From CAYSPU01 sp964432995 (GTDB lineage Bacteria > Verrucomicrobiota > Verrucomicrobiia > Limisphaerales > JAHDYP01): a stretch of DNA of 64,000 nt. The notes beneath the pieces were generated by a model. That model was not told the origin of the DNA and did no database searches. It was given only the letters and a program-made list of their open reading frames with translations. The stretch covers positions 1-64,000 of the forward strand of contig CAYSPU010000001.1 in NCBI GenBank assembly GCA_964432995.1. Reading direction: 5' to 3'. The translations under genes and the position numbers were made by a program. The number at the start of each line of letters is the position of its first letter. The stretch's first letter is position 1. Positions 37,401 through 45,611 of this stretch are shown here, in pieces.

Positions 37401-37451
37401 CCCCTTACCCCAACCCTCTCCCGTCGGACGGGAGAGGGCCGGGGTGAGGGG
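37401..37451. repeat. CCCTCTCCC/GGGAGAGGG palindrome (REP-like or terminator)
   Basis: Arms 37401-37424 and 37427-37451 pair almost completely, with cores CCCTCTCCCGTC and GACGGGAGAGGG. This pattern of palindrome is widespread in intergenic DNA of GC-rich bacteria. Here it lies downstream of the Gfo/Idh/MocA gene stop (37473), where it could form a strong RNA hairpin without a T-run. Confidence 0.8.
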
Positions 37452-37472
37452 ACCAGATCCATGATCGGTTCT

Positions 37473-38906
37473 TCACACGCTCCACTCGCCTGCGGTCGTG
37501 CGGTATTGCCGTCGCAGGAAGGCGTTGGCTTCGCTGACGTTGGTGAACTCGAACTTCGCGGGGTCCCACTGGAGCTTGGTGGTGGTGAGGATTTCGCGCA
37601 ACTGCACGCGCAGGGCCACGTTGCCGAGGAGGACGATCTCCGCCAGCGGCCCGGCCCAGTCGAAGTTCGAACCGCCCGGTCGGCCGCCCCGGCAGGCGTC
37701 GACGAACTCCCGATAGTGCCCCGGTGAACGGGCCAGCATCTTGGGCACATCGCCGATTTCCCTCCGGCGCGACTCGGGAAACACCTTGGTGCCGAGAATG
37801 AAACCGTCTTCGCCCACGAGGAGGCGGCCGTTGTCACCCATCGTCTCGTGGTCCGGCAGTCCGGCCGGACGCGGCGGTCGCAGCCCGCCATCGTACCAAA
37901 CCACCTTGAGGGACGGCGCGTCGCCGCGCGCCTCGAATTCGTAGGTCACCGTCGAAGCCAGCGGGAAGGTCTCCTGGTTCACGCGTGAGGATGAGGCCTG
38001 AACGCTCACCGGGTGCACCGCGCGCGCCACGAGGGAATCGTCCCAAGTCATCTTCTCCGGGTAGACCACCGGGGACCCGATCTTGAGCGCGCGGAACACG
38101 GGATCAAAGGCGTGGCAGCCGATGTCGCCCAGGGCGCCGGTGCCGAAGTCCCACCAGCCGCGCCAACGAAACGGAACGTAGATGGGATGATAGGGACGCT
38201 CGGGGGCGGGCCCGAGCCAGAGATTCCAGTCCAGGTCTGCCGGAACCTCGGGGGTCTCCTTGGGCCGCTCGACTCCCTGCGGCCAGTACTCCTTGAACAG
38301 CCCTTGTGAGGGGCGATCGGTCCACACATGCGCCTCGCGGACCCGGCCAATCGCGCCGGACCAGACCAGCTCGCAAAGGCGGCGGGTGTCTTCGGAGGCC
38401 TGCCCCTGGTTGCCCATCTGGGTGGCGACCTTCTTCGCCCGCGCCACGGTAGCCACGCGGCGCGCCTCGGCGACGTCGTGGGTCAGCGGCTTCTCGCAGT
38501 AAACGTGTTTGCCGCGCTGGAGGGCAGCCAGCGACGCCACCGCGTGCACATGGTCGGGCGTGGCGACCACGACCGCGTCGCAACCGCTCTGCTCCTCGAG
38601 CATCTGGCGGAAATCCTTGTAGCGTTTGGCGGCGGGGAACCGGTCGAACGTGCCGCGGGCCTGGCGCCAGTCGACATCGCAGAGGGCGACGATGTCCGCC
38701 TGGCCGGTCTTGTGGATCTCGCTCAAGTCATGGGAACCCTGGCCGCCAACGCCGATGCCGACCACGCGGACCTTCTCGTTCGGGGAGGTGGCGCCGTGGA
38801 GCCCGAGCACATGGCCGGGCACGACTTGAAAGGCCAGGGCGGCGGTGGTGGTGGTGCCGAGGAATCGGCGGCGGGTGGTTTTGTTGGTGGGATGGTTGGT
38901 CTTCAT
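37473..38906 (-). CDS. Tat-exported Gfo/Idh/MocA family oxidoreductase
   Basis: 477 residues from the ATG at 38906, which gives a Tat signal (NKTTRRRFLGTTTTAALAF). The Rossmann domain follows: VRVVGIGVGGQGSHDL (NAD site), DVVVVATPDH-like DAVVVATPDHVHAVAS, and VYCEKPLTHDVAEARR, with the EKP motif of the family. The C-terminal alpha/beta domain contains WDFGTGALGDIGCHAFDP. Exported members oxidise or rearrange sugars and glycosides using tightly held NAD. A DUF1080 hydrolase is encoded 1 kb away, and together they could perform the 3-keto route of glycoside cleavage. Confidence 0.93.
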   Translation of the reverse strand: MKTNHPTNKTTRRRFLGTTTTAALAFQVVPGHVLGLHGATSPNEKVRVVGIGVGGQGSHDLSEIHKTGQADIVALCDVDWRQARGTFDRFPAAKRYKDFRQMLEEQSGCDAVVVATPDHVHAVASLAALQRGKHVYCEKPLTHDVAEARRVATVARAKKVATQMGNQGQASEDTRRLCELVWSGAIGRVREAHVWTDRPSQGLFKEYWPQGVERPKETPEVPADLDWNLWLGPAPERPYHPIYVPFRWRGWWDFGTGALGDIGCHAFDPVFRALKIGSPVVYPEKMTWDDSLVARAVHPVSVQASSSRVNQETFPLASTVTYEFEARGDAPSLKVVWYDGGLRPPRPAGLPDHETMGDNGRLLVGEDGFILGTKVFPESRRREIGDVPKMLARSPGHYREFVDACRGGRPGGSNFDWAGPLAEIVLLGNVALRVQLREILTTTKLQWDPAKFEFTNVSEANAFLRRQYRTTAGEWSV

Positions 38907-38942
38907 GGCAGAGGGGTACGGTGCGGCTAGGGACAATCAGCA

Positions 38943-39026
38943 GGTAGGGACGCACAGCCGCGCGCGTCCGTCAGAATTCTCACGGCATACCTCATCGCCC
39001 GGACACCCGAGCCGGGCGTCCCTACC
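38943..39026. mobile_element. 84-bp element B1 with perfect 11-bp terminal inverted repeats
   Basis: GGTAGGGACGC at 38943-38953 and GCGTCCCTACC at 39016-39026 are perfect inverted ends. The interior has no coding capacity. Its left end resembles element A (GGTAGGG...), and part of its sequence (GGGACGCGCGG-type) recurs at 55531-55560. It lies 20 bp before element A2 in the 350-bp gene-free spacer 38907-39256. Confidence 0.7.
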
Positions 39027-39045
39027 CCGTGCCGCTCGGGCACAT

Positions 39046-39140
39046 GGTAGGGCGACCTCTCCGAGGGCGCCGCGGAAGAGCGGGTACGGGATGGATGGGA
39101 GGGACGACCGTGCGGCGCGCTGCGGAGATCGCGCCCCACC
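39046..39140. mobile_element. MITE-like element A2 (95 bp)
   Basis: Starts with the same 28 bases as element A1 and ends TGCGGAGATCGCGCCCCACC, an imperfect reverse complement of its start. The interiors of A1 and A2 differ in length and sequence, so only the ends are conserved, as in non-autonomous elements or REP pairs. The rest of the spacer up to 39256 shows nothing I can name. Confidence 0.7.
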
Positions 39141-39256
39141 TCTTCTCGGTTCTTGGTCCGAATGCCCATCAAGTCGTTCGATGTTGGCGTTCTCCATGGG
39201 CCGCCCGGCAAGGCGACCACTTCCTGCCCAGGTCCGTGCCGCCGTGTATAGACCTT

Positions 39257-40783
39257 TCACCGTTTCCAGAGCAAGTTCCCTTCGTTGTCGCGCCAGCGGC
39301 GCGGATGTTCCGCGCGATCCGTCCGGGCCAGGTGCTGGAGATAGCAAAGCGTCGGTTCGGCAATGTGCTGGTTGTTGAGGAACGGTTCGGTGTAGCGGAT
39401 GGCTCCATACCGCGCCTGCCCGACGTGATGTTGCTGGCTCACGTGGTTGTTCCAGTCGACGCCTTCGGTGAGGAACCCGTGCGGCCCGTGATGGTGTCGG
39501 GCGGCGGCGCGCAGGATGGTCAGGCCGTGGCGTTCATAAGCGCGGCTGCGCTCCGGATCGCTCGACCGCAGTTGGACGGCTCCCTCGAAGTAGGCCAGTG
39601 CCGCCTCGGCGTTCTCCCATAGATAGGAGGTGTCCCAGGTCCGTTCCATGTAGAGCAGCCCCTGGGTGGCGACGCCGTTCCGGTCCTGTTCCATCCAGAA
39701 CTGCTCGAGCCCGTCCAAACACCGGTCGAAGGAAAACGCCCGCAACGCGTCGTCGCCCAACACCTCCGCGACCAGCAGCCACGTCCGAAACGCCACCGCA
39801 TAGGCCACGCTCTCGTGGGGATCGTAGGTGTCGTGATTGATGCTCGCGAAGTAGCCGCCGGCCTCGACGAACGTCCGCGCCTTCCGCCGCAGCGCCTCGC
39901 GGTAGTCCGCCAGTCCGCGCCGGGTCAACGCCGCCTGCAGTTGCACGATGAACAAACCGTCGCCTGATGTCTGCCAAAACGGGTCGTTCCCGCCTTCGGG
40001 TGATTTGCGGTAGACCTTGCCCTCCGGCGTGGTGCGCCGCGGATACCACCCGTTTGGCACCGACTCGACATTGCGTTCGATCCAGGCGGCGCAGCGGACC
40101 GCCTGTTGCCGCATCCGCTCACGACGCGGATCGCCTTCGAGATCGTCGGCGAAGCGGAGGAGTTGAAAGGCGACCTTGGCCATGGAGCCGGGGCAGAACC
40201 AATCCGACTGGTGTTTGTAGTTCAGGCAGAGCCTGCCCGTGGTGGTCTCCCGGTAACCGCTGATGAAGCCGCTCGAGGCGTCCAGGAACCCGCCCTCCAG
40301 CACGTGGTCCAGAATCCCGACCGCGCTCCGCATCCAGTCGGCACGGCCAAGGAACCGCCCCAGAGCGTGGATCTCCCAGGCGCCGCCGACCGCGTTGGCC
40401 GCCCACCCCGGCCCCTCCAGGTTCCCGAAGTCGTGCCAACCCATCACCTCGGCGTCGGGGCCGACGAAGCTCGAGATCGACACGAGGTGCCCCTGTTCGT
40501 TGGTCCGCAGCGTCTTGGTGAGCGTGAACCGGATCGAGTCGATGGCGGAATCGACGATCGTGTACCGGGGATTGGCCAGCACGTGGAAGGCGGGGGTGGG
40601 GCTCGCTGCCCCCAGGGCGGAGGCGGGCAGGGCCAAGGCTGCCGCCCAGAGACCGAAGGCCAACCAACGGAATCGTGCCCCGCTTGCCTCGCCGCGACCT
40701 CCGGCCAAGACAGGTCCACGGTCGCGCCATCTCTTGACCGGATGCGGGTCGCCTCCAATCCGTCTGCAGTTGATGCCGAACAT
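39257..40783 (-). CDS. Exported (alpha/alpha)6-barrel protein, probable glycoside hydrolase
   Basis: 508 residues from the ATG at 40783; the N-terminal ~35 residues precede the signal peptide (FRWLAFGLWAAALALPASALG), so a later start is possible. The fold looks like the (alpha/alpha)6 toroid of unsaturated glucuronyl hydrolases and GH88/105-like proteins: GWHDFGNLEGPGWAANAVGGAWE, HQSDWFCPGSMAKVAFQLLRFADD, GYFASINHDTYDPHESVAYAVAF (quoted in parts). No specific catalytic pair can be assigned. The frame's upstream extension ends exactly where a dispersed repeat (40820-40933) begins. Confidence 0.6.
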   Translation of the reverse strand: MFGINCRRIGGDPHPVKRWRDRGPVLAGGRGEASGARFRWLAFGLWAAALALPASALGAASPTPAFHVLANPRYTIVDSAIDSIRFTLTKTLRTNEQGHLVSISSFVGPDAEVMGWHDFGNLEGPGWAANAVGGAWEIHALGRFLGRADWMRSAVGILDHVLEGGFLDASSGFISGYRETTTGRLCLNYKHQSDWFCPGSMAKVAFQLLRFADDLEGDPRRERMRQQAVRCAAWIERNVESVPNGWYPRRTTPEGKVYRKSPEGGNDPFWQTSGDGLFIVQLQAALTRRGLADYREALRRKARTFVEAGGYFASINHDTYDPHESVAYAVAFRTWLLVAEVLGDDALRAFSFDRCLDGLEQFWMEQDRNGVATQGLLYMERTWDTSYLWENAEAALAYFEGAVQLRSSDPERSRAYERHGLTILRAAARHHHGPHGFLTEGVDWNNHVSQQHHVGQARYGAIRYTEPFLNNQHIAEPTLCYLQHLARTDRAEHPRRWRDNEGNLLWKR

Positions 40784-40819
40784 GCCATGTGGTTTGCCTG
40801 CACGAGCTGTCAGCGTCAA

Positions 40820-40933
40820 GCGCGGATGGTTCGAGATCGCGCCCGGTCGGTGAGGCTGCTGCCCGCCGGGACGGCGGGCGGTCCGGAGCGGCCAGACGGT
40901 GCTGGCCGCCCACCGTCAACCTGGGGATGCACC
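40820..40933. repeat. Dispersed intergenic repeat D1 (~114 bp)
   Basis: Plus-strand copy of a repeat that recurs in reverse at 52678-52792 and, partly, in the forward sense at about 52790-52886. Shared blocks include GGTTCGAGATCGCG, CTGCTGCCCGCCGGGACGGC, GGTCCGGAGCGGCCAGACGG and CAACCTGGGGATGCACCG. It contains an internal hairpin (GCCCGCCGGGACGGCGGGC). Located in the spacer between the barrel gene and the 1487-aa gene. Confidence 0.85.
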
Positions 40934-41011
40934 GAAGCCGCTCGCCCTCAGCAACCGCACGACAGCGGAACTCCTGGCACGATCAGGATTCCGGGGCCCC
41001 CGCGGTCGGCG

Positions 41012-44000
41012 CTACCACGGTCGCTTGAGCTGGAAGAATATCGGAGCGTCGGCCACGCGGTTTGTGACCACACAATCCTCGCCGAGATAACCCACGGCGT
41101 TGGTGGTGTTCGACCAGTCGATTGGCGGTTCGAGGGTGGGCGCGCTCTGCAGCACGAACCCGGGGGCCACCGCTGACCAGTAGATCCTCACCTCGTCGCC
41201 GTCGGCGGCCATCCGGAGAGACGGCACCGGGACAACGACCGCCGTGAAGGTCCGCTCGTCGCTGCCGCCCGGAGTGCCGTTGTCGGTCACGCGGACGGTG
41301 ACGAGGTTGGTGCTGGGGATCTGCTCGGGCGCGGGCGACCAGGTGAGAGTCCCGAGGGCGGGGTCGATGGTGAATCCAGTCGGCGGGGCGACGAGGCTGA
41401 AGGTCAGGAGGTTGGCCGGCAGGTCGGGATCGGTGGCGACGTTGGTGACGGTCAGCCCTTCGCCTTCGAGGATAACCTGTTCCGGAAGAGGCTCGAGGGC
41501 GGGCGGAAGGTTGACCTCGCGCACAGCGACGGTGAACTCGCGGGTGTCGCTCAGCGTCGGGGAGCCGTTGTCGGTGCTGCGGACGCGGATGGTCACGTTG
41601 GTGGGTCCCTGGGCTTCGGTTGGGGTCCAGGTGACGACGCCGGAAGTGGGGTTGATCTGGGCGTTGGGTGGGGCGGAGACGAGGCTGAAGGTGAGGGTGT
41701 TGGTGGGCAGGTCGGTGTCCAGGACGGAGTTGGTGACCGAGAGGGTGGCGAGTTCATCGAGCGTCTGAGCGCCGGGAACGGTGAGTGAGGGCGGGCTGTT
41801 CACCTCCGACACGGTGATGGTCATCTGGTTCGTGATGCTCAGCAGTGGCTGGCCGTTGTCACTGACCTTCACGGTGAGGAGGTGCGCGCCTGGACCCTGG
41901 CTCTCGGTGGGCGTCCAGGAGACGATTCCGGAGTGGGGACCCACCGTGGCACCGGCTGGTCCCGAGAGCAGGGAGAAGCTGAGCGTGTTCGTGGGGAAGT
42001 CGGGGTCCGTGGCTACGCTGGGAAGCTGGATTGAGGTCAGTTCGCTGTTTGTCAGAGCAGCCGGAGCGGTCCACATCGGCGAGCGGTTCACTTCGTTCAC
42101 CGTGACGGTGAAGGACTGCGAGTTGCTCAGCGGCGGCGTCCCGTTGTCGGTGGCCTGGATGGTGACCGTGTTGGTGCCGGGGCCTTGGGCCTCGGTGGGG
42201 GTCCAACTGAGGAGTCCGGTCGCGGTGTCGATGTGAGCGCCGGACGGCGCTTGGGTCAGGGCGTACGTGACGGTTTGGTCGAGGTCGGGATGTTCGACGG
42301 TCGGCGCCACGTTCAGGGTTGTCTCTTCATCCAGAGTGTGGTCGTCGATGGCGGTCAAGACAGGTTGCGCATTCAGCACGGTCAGCGTGACCGCAGTTGC
42401 GCTGTAGAGGGTGTCGTTGGTTTGCCAGGCGGCGACCGTCGGGAGGTCGAAGCCGGTGAAGGCTCCGGCACGGTCCGGATAGGTCAAGACCGTGAAGGCA
42501 TCACCGGCGCGCGGGCGGAAGGAGGTGCTGAGGGTGGCGGCGAGGGTGCCGGTCAAGGGGGCCGTTCCAGTGAACTGGACTCGGCCGAAGTCGGCAAGGC
42601 TGTTGAGGCCGAGGTTGAGCCGTCCACCGGTCTGGGTGTAGGGGCAGGCAAAGAGGATCAAGCCGGTCTGGACGTCGACAGCTCCTGTGTTCTCGAAGGG
42701 GATGGTGCTGACGGAGGTGACGCCGCTGCCACCGGTTTTGCGGAAGAGCCCGGCGTTATGAACAGCCCCGCCGACGCCGCTGTAGTCGTAGATCGCAGAG
42801 TCACTCAGATTCTCCCAGAGGCCGCCAGGGAGGTTGTTCAGCGTGCCACCACTGATGGCGATCCGCCCGCTGTCGGACCAAATCACGTGTCCGATGTTGT
42901 CCAGTGTGCCGGCCAAACCTTTGTCGACGGTGCCGGTCAGGAGCAAAGTGCTATTCGTGGAGACGGTCATGGTGGCGGCACCTCCGATCCACCCCATGGT
43001 CCAGGTGAGGGTGCCGTCGATCGTGTTCGTGCCCGTCACGACTGTGTTAGCTCCCCCGAGTTGGAGATTGTCGGTGTGGATCGCGCCGTCCAGGGTGACG
43101 ACGCCTTCGGCGGCCAAGAGGTTGATCCCGGTTCCGGTGAAGGAACTGCCGTCGCGGAAGACGCTCCCGGCCGCGTAGAGAACGACGCCGGTCTGGACAT
43201 TGAGCATGCCCGGGTTGTCCAGGGGCACGGCTAGGTAAGTTGTACCGGTACCGCTGGTTTTCGTGATGAGCCCGGCGTTGCGGTTGGTTGACAGCGCGCC
43301 GGACACCAGCAGCGCGGCGTCGGTCTGCAGCTCAAACACGCCTCCGGCCTGATTGTCGATCACGCCGGCGTCTTGCCAGATCTGGCCTGTGCCCGACCAG
43401 AGGATGCGCCCCTGGTTGTGGATGACACCGGCCAGGCCTTTGTTGTCTGCCCCAGCAACGTTCAGGACACCGTTCGTGGCGAGGGTCAAGTCCGCGGCGC
43501 CACCGATCCATCCCATGGTCCAGGTCAAGACGCCATCGATGGTGCTGGTTCCCGCGATGACCGTGTTGCCCCCGGCGAGTTGGAGGTTGTCGGTGTGGAT
43601 CGCGCCGTCCAGGGTGACGACGCCTTCGGCGGCCAGCACGTTGAGTCCCGCCCCAGTGAAAGAGCTGCCGTCATGGAAGACGCTCCCGGCTGCATAGAGG
43701 GCGGCGCCGGTTTGGACCTCGAGCGTTCCCAAGTTGTCGAGCGGCACGGCCAGGTAGATGGTACCGGTGCCGCTGGTTTTGGTGATGAGCCCGGCGTTGC
43801 GGTTGGTCGACAGCGCGCCGGACACCAGCAGCGCGGCGTCGGTCTGCAGCTCGAACACGCCTCCGGCCTGGTTGTCGATCACGCCGGCGTTCTGCCAGAT
43901 CTGGCCTGTGCCCGACCAGATGAGCCGCCCCTGGTTGCGCAGCGTTCCGGCCAGGCCTTTGTTGTCCACGCCGGCCACGCGCAAGACGCCGTTGGTGGCA

Positions 44001-45475
44001 ACGGTCAAGTCCGCGGCGCCACCGATCCATCCCATGGTCCAGGTCAAGACGCCATCGATGGTGGAGACGCCTGTGATGACCGTGTTGCCTCCCCCGAGCT
44101 GGAGGTTGTCGGTGTGGATCGCGCCTTCGAGGGTGACGACGCCCTCGGCCGCCAAGAGGTTGAGTCCCGCGCCGGTGAAGGAGCTGCCGTCACGGAAGGC
44201 ACTACCCGCCGCGTAGAGGATGGCGCCGGTTTGGACGTCGAGCGTGCCCGAGTTGTCGAGGGGGACAGCCAGAGTGGTGAGACCAGCACCGGCGGTCTTG
44301 CGGAGGAGACCGGCGTTGCGGTTGGTCGACAACGCGCCGTTGACCAGCATGGCGGCGTCCGTCTGCACTTCAAACACACCTCCGGCCTGGTTGTCGATCA
44401 CGCCGGCGTCTTGCCAGATCTGGCCCGAGCCCGACCAGATGAGACGCCCCTGGTTGCGCAGCGCTCCGGCCACGCCTTTGTTGTCCCCGCCAGCCACGCT
44501 CAGCACACCGTTGGTGGCGACGGTCACGTCCGCCGCACCACCGATCCATCCCCTGGTCCAGGTGAGGGTGCCGTCGATGGTGTTCGTCCCCGCCACGAAT
44601 GTGTTGCCTCCCCCCAGCTCGAGATTGTCCGTGTGAATCGCGCCCTCGAGGGTTACCGGCCCAGCGGCGGCTAACAGGTTGAGCCCCGCGCCAGTGAAAG
44701 AGCTGCCGTCACGGAAGACGCTCCCGGCCGCGTAGAGGATGGCACCGGTCTGGACCTCGAGCGTGCCTGAGCTGTCGAGGGGCACGCCCAGAGCGGTGGC
44801 GCCAGCTCCGGCGGTCTTGCGGATGAGGCCAGCGTTCACGATCTGAGGGCTGCCGCTGGCGAGCACGACAGTCTGATCGTTCTGGATCTCGATGGTGCCG
44901 GTGGGCAGGTTCTCGAAGCGGGCGTCTCCGGCGAGGAAGAGGTTGTTCGCGCCCGACCAAGTGACGCGGCCACTGTTTGCCAGCGAGCCAACGAGGTAGC
45001 GGTCGGCTGAACCGGTCAACTCGCACGCGCCCGAGGTGGCGACGGTGATCGTGCCATAGGCAGCGCCCCCGCTGCAGCGGAGCAATCCATTCACGGTGAG
45101 GGTGCCTGCGGCGTCCAGCGTGCCGCCACTCATCGCCAGCACGCCTCCGGTTTGGACGGTGCTGGCGGTGGTGAGGGTGAGCGTGGGTGCGAAGTTGACC
45201 AGTGTCTGTTCCCCGGTGGTTCCTCCCAGGGTGAGGCTGGCGATCGTGGCGTTGACGTCCAGGACGACGGTGTAAGTGCCGTCCATGGTGATGTGGACGT
45301 CGTCGGCTGCGGTGGGGACCGTGCCGCCACTCCAGTTGGTGGCGGTATTCCAACTGCCGCCCCCCGGGTTGGTCCAGAAGACGGTTGCCGCGAAGGTTGG
45401 CGCGGCAAACGAGCAGCCGAATCCGGTCAGGAGCGCGAGGAGGTACTGCCGCAAGCCGAGGTGGGGAGTGCCCAT
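41012..45475 (-). CDS. Giant exported repeat protein (autotransporter-like strands plus cadherin/Ig-like domains)
   Basis: 1487 residues with a signal peptide (YLLALLTGFGCSFAAPTFAA). FWTNPGGGSWNTATNWSGG opens the mature part, as in autotransporter-barrel-associated passenger proteins. Four 173-residue repeats follow (residues ~250-940; VFRDGSSFTGAGLNLLAAEG ... VDNKGLAGTLRNQGRLIWSG). Then come four Ig/cadherin-like domains, each near 90 residues and marked by DPDFPTNTLSFSLLSGPAGA and SGIVSWTPTESQGPG. The C-terminal module (FVLQSAPTLEPPIDWSN ... IFFQLKRPW) is shared with other exported proteins here. No C-terminal beta-barrel of type V secretion is seen. It is probably a surface adhesin or matrix protein; enzymatic motifs are absent. 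Confidence 0.8.
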   Translation of the reverse strand: MGTPHLGLRQYLLALLTGFGCSFAAPTFAATVFWTNPGGGSWNTATNWSGGTVPTAADDVHITMDGTYTVVLDVNATIASLTLGGTTGEQTLVNFAPTLTLTTASTVQTGGVLAMSGGTLDAAGTLTVNGLLRCSGGAAYGTITVATSGACELTGSADRYLVGSLANSGRVTWSGANNLFLAGDARFENLPTGTIEIQNDQTVVLASGSPQIVNAGLIRKTAGAGATALGVPLDSSGTLEVQTGAILYAAGSVFRDGSSFTGAGLNLLAAAGPVTLEGAIHTDNLELGGGNTFVAGTNTIDGTLTWTRGWIGGAADVTVATNGVLSVAGGDNKGVAGALRNQGRLIWSGSGQIWQDAGVIDNQAGGVFEVQTDAAMLVNGALSTNRNAGLLRKTAGAGLTTLAVPLDNSGTLDVQTGAILYAAGSAFRDGSSFTGAGLNLLAAEGVVTLEGAIHTDNLQLGGGNTVITGVSTIDGVLTWTMGWIGGAADLTVATNGVLRVAGVDNKGLAGTLRNQGRLIWSGTGQIWQNAGVIDNQAGGVFELQTDAALLVSGALSTNRNAGLITKTSGTGTIYLAVPLDNLGTLEVQTGAALYAAGSVFHDGSSFTGAGLNVLAAEGVVTLDGAIHTDNLQLAGGNTVIAGTSTIDGVLTWTMGWIGGAADLTLATNGVLNVAGADNKGLAGVIHNQGRILWSGTGQIWQDAGVIDNQAGGVFELQTDAALLVSGALSTNRNAGLITKTSGTGTTYLAVPLDNPGMLNVQTGVVLYAAGSVFRDGSSFTGTGINLLAAEGVVTLDGAIHTDNLQLGGANTVVTGTNTIDGTLTWTMGWIGGAATMTVSTNSTLLLTGTVDKGLAGTLDNIGHVIWSDSGRIAISGGTLNNLPGGLWENLSDSAIYDYSGVGGAVHNAGLFRKTGGSGVTSVSTIPFENTGAVDVQTGLILFACPYTQTGGRLNLGLNSLADFGRVQFTGTAPLTGTLAATLSTSFRPRAGDAFTVLTYPDRAGAFTGFDLPTVAAWQTNDTLYSATAVTLTVLNAQPVLTAIDDHTLDEETTLNVAPTVEHPDLDQTVTYALTQAPSGAHIDTATGLLSWTPTEAQGPGTNTVTIQATDNGTPPLSNSQSFTVTVNEVNRSPMWTAPAALTNSELTSIQLPSVATDPDFPTNTLSFSLLSGPAGATVGPHSGIVSWTPTESQGPGAHLLTVKVSDNGQPLLSITNQMTITVSEVNSPPSLTVPGAQTLDELATLSVTNSVLDTDLPTNTLTFSLVSAPPNAQINPTSGVVTWTPTEAQGPTNVTIRVRSTDNGSPTLSDTREFTVAVREVNLPPALEPLPEQVILEGEGLTVTNVATDPDLPANLLTFSLVAPPTGFTIDPALGTLTWSPAPEQIPSTNLVTVRVTDNGTPGGSDERTFTAVVVPVPSLRMAADGDEVRIYWSAVAPGFVLQSAPTLEPPIDWSNTTNAVGYLGEDCVVTNRVADAPIFFQLKRPW
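42652..44727. repeat. Four tandem 519-bp coding repeats
   Basis: Marker strings such as CGCGCCGTCC/CGCGCCTTCG recur at 43082, 43601, 44120 and 44639, always 519 bp apart. The array is four units of 173 codons, the last (42652-43170) diverging over its second half. High identity between units implies recent duplication or ongoing homogenisation. Confidence 0.9.
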
Positions 45476-45499
45476 AGTCCGAGGTTCTGAGGTATACGT

Positions 45500-45537
45500 G
45501 CAGCCTACTCCTTCGGGTGCGGGGGTTAAAGGAGATT
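45500..45537. promoter_or_regulatory. Leader motif upstream of the 1487-aa gene
   Basis: On the plus strand GCAGCCTACTCC ... GGGGTTAAAGGAGATT; the leader 50056-50094 of the neighbouring metalloprotease gene has GCAGTCTAATCC ... GGGACTAAAGGAGAAT. As minus-strand RNA this copy can fold as CUCCUU/AAGGAG. Only two copies are seen, so a regulatory role is inference. Confidence 0.35.
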
Positions 45538-45611
45538 CTGGCCGACACGCCGAGCGTCGAGCGTTGCCCAGTTCGCACCGTGCGCGCTTCCGGCGGGCAC
45601 CGTACGGGCTA

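Noticed and set aside
38907..39256. A small gene in the spacer (frames 39029-39622 and 38937-39347)
   Set aside because: The frames cross the inverted-repeat elements and the antisense of the barrel gene, with no ribosome-binding site or family motif.
41012..45475. Classical type V autotransporter
   Set aside because: The strand-rich passenger-like start is present, but the C-terminus is the shared short module instead of a 12-strand beta-barrel.
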